From JAGQTE01 sp964648005 (lineage in GTDB: Bacteria > Actinomycetota > Acidimicrobiia > Acidimicrobiales > Acidimicrobilacustridaceae), in NCBI GenBank assembly GCA_964648005.1, contig CAZYKR010000070.1:1-16823 (forward strand): a stretch of DNA of 16,823 nucleotides, read 5' to 3'. This document shows, piece by piece, positions 15,704 through 16,823 of the stretch. Made by a program: the position numbers and the translations under genes. The notes below the pieces were generated by a model, which saw only the letters and a list, made by a program, of their open reading frames with translations, was not told the origin of the DNA and did no database searches. How positions within the stretch are numbered: position 1 is the stretch's first letter; the number at the start of each line of letters is the position of its first letter.

Positions 15704-16819
15704 ATGCCCGTTGCCGACCTCCCCGACTCGCGGGACACCGACTCGTCGCACGCCGACGACGTCGCTGGCGTCGGCACACTGGCGACGGTCGGCTGGGGTG
15801 CTCGGGTGGCGGCGCTGGTCGACGCCGCCGCGGACGCCCTGCACCTGGAGGCGGGACGGGTGGTTCCGGGACGCGTGCAGCGTGTCGACAACACCCACGT
15901 CGTCGTGCAGCGCGCCGACGACCTGGTACAGGCCCCGCTCGCCACGCTGCCCGCCGAGATCCGAGACGATCCACTGGCCCGACCGACGACAGGTGACTGG
16001 GTCCTGCTCGGTCCCGACGTCGACGAGCCACCCCTGGTCGCCGTGCTCGACCGATGGTCGCAGATCACCCGAGCCGACGCCCTCGGCCGTGCCGAACAGG
16101 CGCTGGCCGCCGACGTGGACGAGGTGCTCGTCGTGCACGGCCTCGACCGGCCGCTGCGCATCGGACGGTTGGAACGGCTGGCGGCGCTGGCCCTCGATGC
16201 CGGCGCCGTGCCGTGCTTCGTGTTGACCAAGGCGGATGTCGTGACCCCGGACGAGGTCGCCGCAGCCGCCGCCGTGGCGCGCCGCGTGTCGCCGTCGATC
16301 GACGTGGTGGTCGTGTCCTCGGCGTCCGGTGCCGGACTGGACCAGATCACGGAACGGCTGAGGCCGGATCGCACCGCTGTGCTCCTCGGCGAGTCCGGTG
16401 CCGGCAAGAGCTCGTTGGTCAACGCCCTGGTGGCGTGGGACACGACCGAGGTCGGCCGGGTGCGATCGGGCGACGCCAAAGGACGCCACACGACGACCAC
16501 GCGCGATCTGTTCGGGGTGCCCGGCGGTGGCGTGCTGATCGACACCCCCGGGCTGCGGGCGGTGGGGTTGTGGGAGTCGAACGCCGGAATCGCCCGGCTG
16601 TTCGAGGATCTCGAGGACCTCGCCGACACCTGCCGCTTCAACGACTGCGAGCATCAAGGGGAACCGGGGTGCGCGCTGCGCGCTGCGGTCGCTGCCGGCG
16701 ACGTCGACGCCGACCGCCTGGAACGTTGGCTCGGCTACGTCGACGAACTCGACGAGATCGAGGCGCTGCGCGCCGAGCGAGAACGTGCTGCATCGCGCGG
16801 TCGCCGCCCACGCCGCTGA
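15704..16819 (+). CDS. rsgA: ribosome small-subunit-dependent GTPase RsgA
   Basis: A 371-residue circularly permuted GTPase that acts in late 30S subunit maturation. Order of parts: Asp/Ser-rich N-terminal extension (1-20), OB-fold (about 45-120, GRVVPGRVQRVDNTHVVV and GDWVLLGP), then G4 LTKAD (174-178), G5-like SSASGAG (205-211), G1 GESGAGKSS (229-237), the G2 threonines of RHTTTTRDLF (261-270), and G3 DTPG (280-283). This G4-G5-G1-G2-G3 order is the hallmark of the family. The C-terminal zinc-binding domain keeps C310, C315, H317 and C323 (C-x5-C-x-H-x5-C). Length is slightly above the usual 290-350 because of the N-terminal extension and a charged C-terminal helix. The ATG at 15704 has no good ribosome binding site; it is supported by divergence from the SDR gene. 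The gene is complete and ends four bases before the window edge. Confidence 0.95.
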   Translation: MPVADLPDSRDTDSSHADDVAGVGTLATVGWGARVAALVDAAADALHLEAGRVVPGRVQRVDNTHVVVQRADDLVQAPLATLPAEIRDDPLARPTTGDWVLLGPDVDEPPLVAVLDRWSQITRADALGRAEQALAADVDEVLVVHGLDRPLRIGRLERLAALALDAGAVPCFVLTKADVVTPDEVAAAAAVARRVSPSIDVVVVSSASGAGLDQITERLRPDRTAVLLGESGAGKSSLVNALVAWDTTEVGRVRSGDAKGRHTTTTRDLFGVPGGGVLIDTPGLRAVGLWESNAGIARLFEDLEDLADTCRFNDCEHQGEPGCALRAAVAAGDVDADRLERWLGYVDELDEIEALRAERERAASRGRRPRR

Positions 16820-16823
16820 CGCT

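Overview
The window is GC-rich (roughly 70 %) bacterial chromosomal DNA with tightly packed genes on both strands. High GC, frequent GTG starts, Thr/Ala/Pro-rich 'TTTTAAPTTT' linkers, an actinobacterial-type hotdog thioesterase, and -10 boxes placed 7-9 bases before start codons (leaderless style) all suggest an Actinomycetota member. An Acidimicrobiia-like (Ilumatobacter-type) organism is my best guess. This is inference from style, not a phylogenetic result.

Layout, left to right. Positions 1-2989 run on the minus strand: the first codons of a possible DNA methyltransferase cut by the window edge, a zinc-ribbon/transmembrane/Thr-rich-stalk protein, and a polytopic membrane protein with conserved-looking histidines. 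From a shared divergent promoter at about 3000 the plus strand carries a phytanoyl-CoA-dioxygenase-like Fe(II) oxygenase and an APH-family kinase. The kinase collides tail to tail, with 103 bp of real coding overlap, with lgt (prolipoprotein diacylglyceryl transferase). Upstream of lgt on the minus strand are a 601-residue DmdC-type acyl-CoA dehydrogenase and a YbjN-like small protein. A divergent intergenic region at 8429-8578 leads into a cytoplasmic GH78 alpha-L-rhamnosidase on the plus strand, which converges with a PAS4-GGDEF diguanylate cyclase and a small single-pass membrane protein (both minus). A second divergent region (13672-13832) contains a 20-bp dyad and precedes a hotdog thioesterase-like gene. 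That gene converges with an SDR oxidoreductase across a strong 17-bp inverted repeat. The window ends with a complete rsgA GTPase gene, divergent from the SDR.

Functionally this is housekeeping and metabolic DNA: lipoprotein maturation (lgt), 30S ribosome assembly (rsgA), acyl-CoA metabolism (acyl-CoA dehydrogenase, thioesterase-like, SDR, PhyH-like oxygenase), one sugar hydrolase and one c-di-GMP enzyme. The genes do not form one obvious pathway. I see no tRNA, rRNA, CRISPR array, insertion sequence, prophage or defence island. The most interesting non-coding signals are two abutting 14-bp palindromes in front of the acyl-CoA dehydrogenase, the dyad in front of the thioesterase-like gene, the 17-bp inverted repeat at 14624-14672, and a repeated leaderless promoter geometry.
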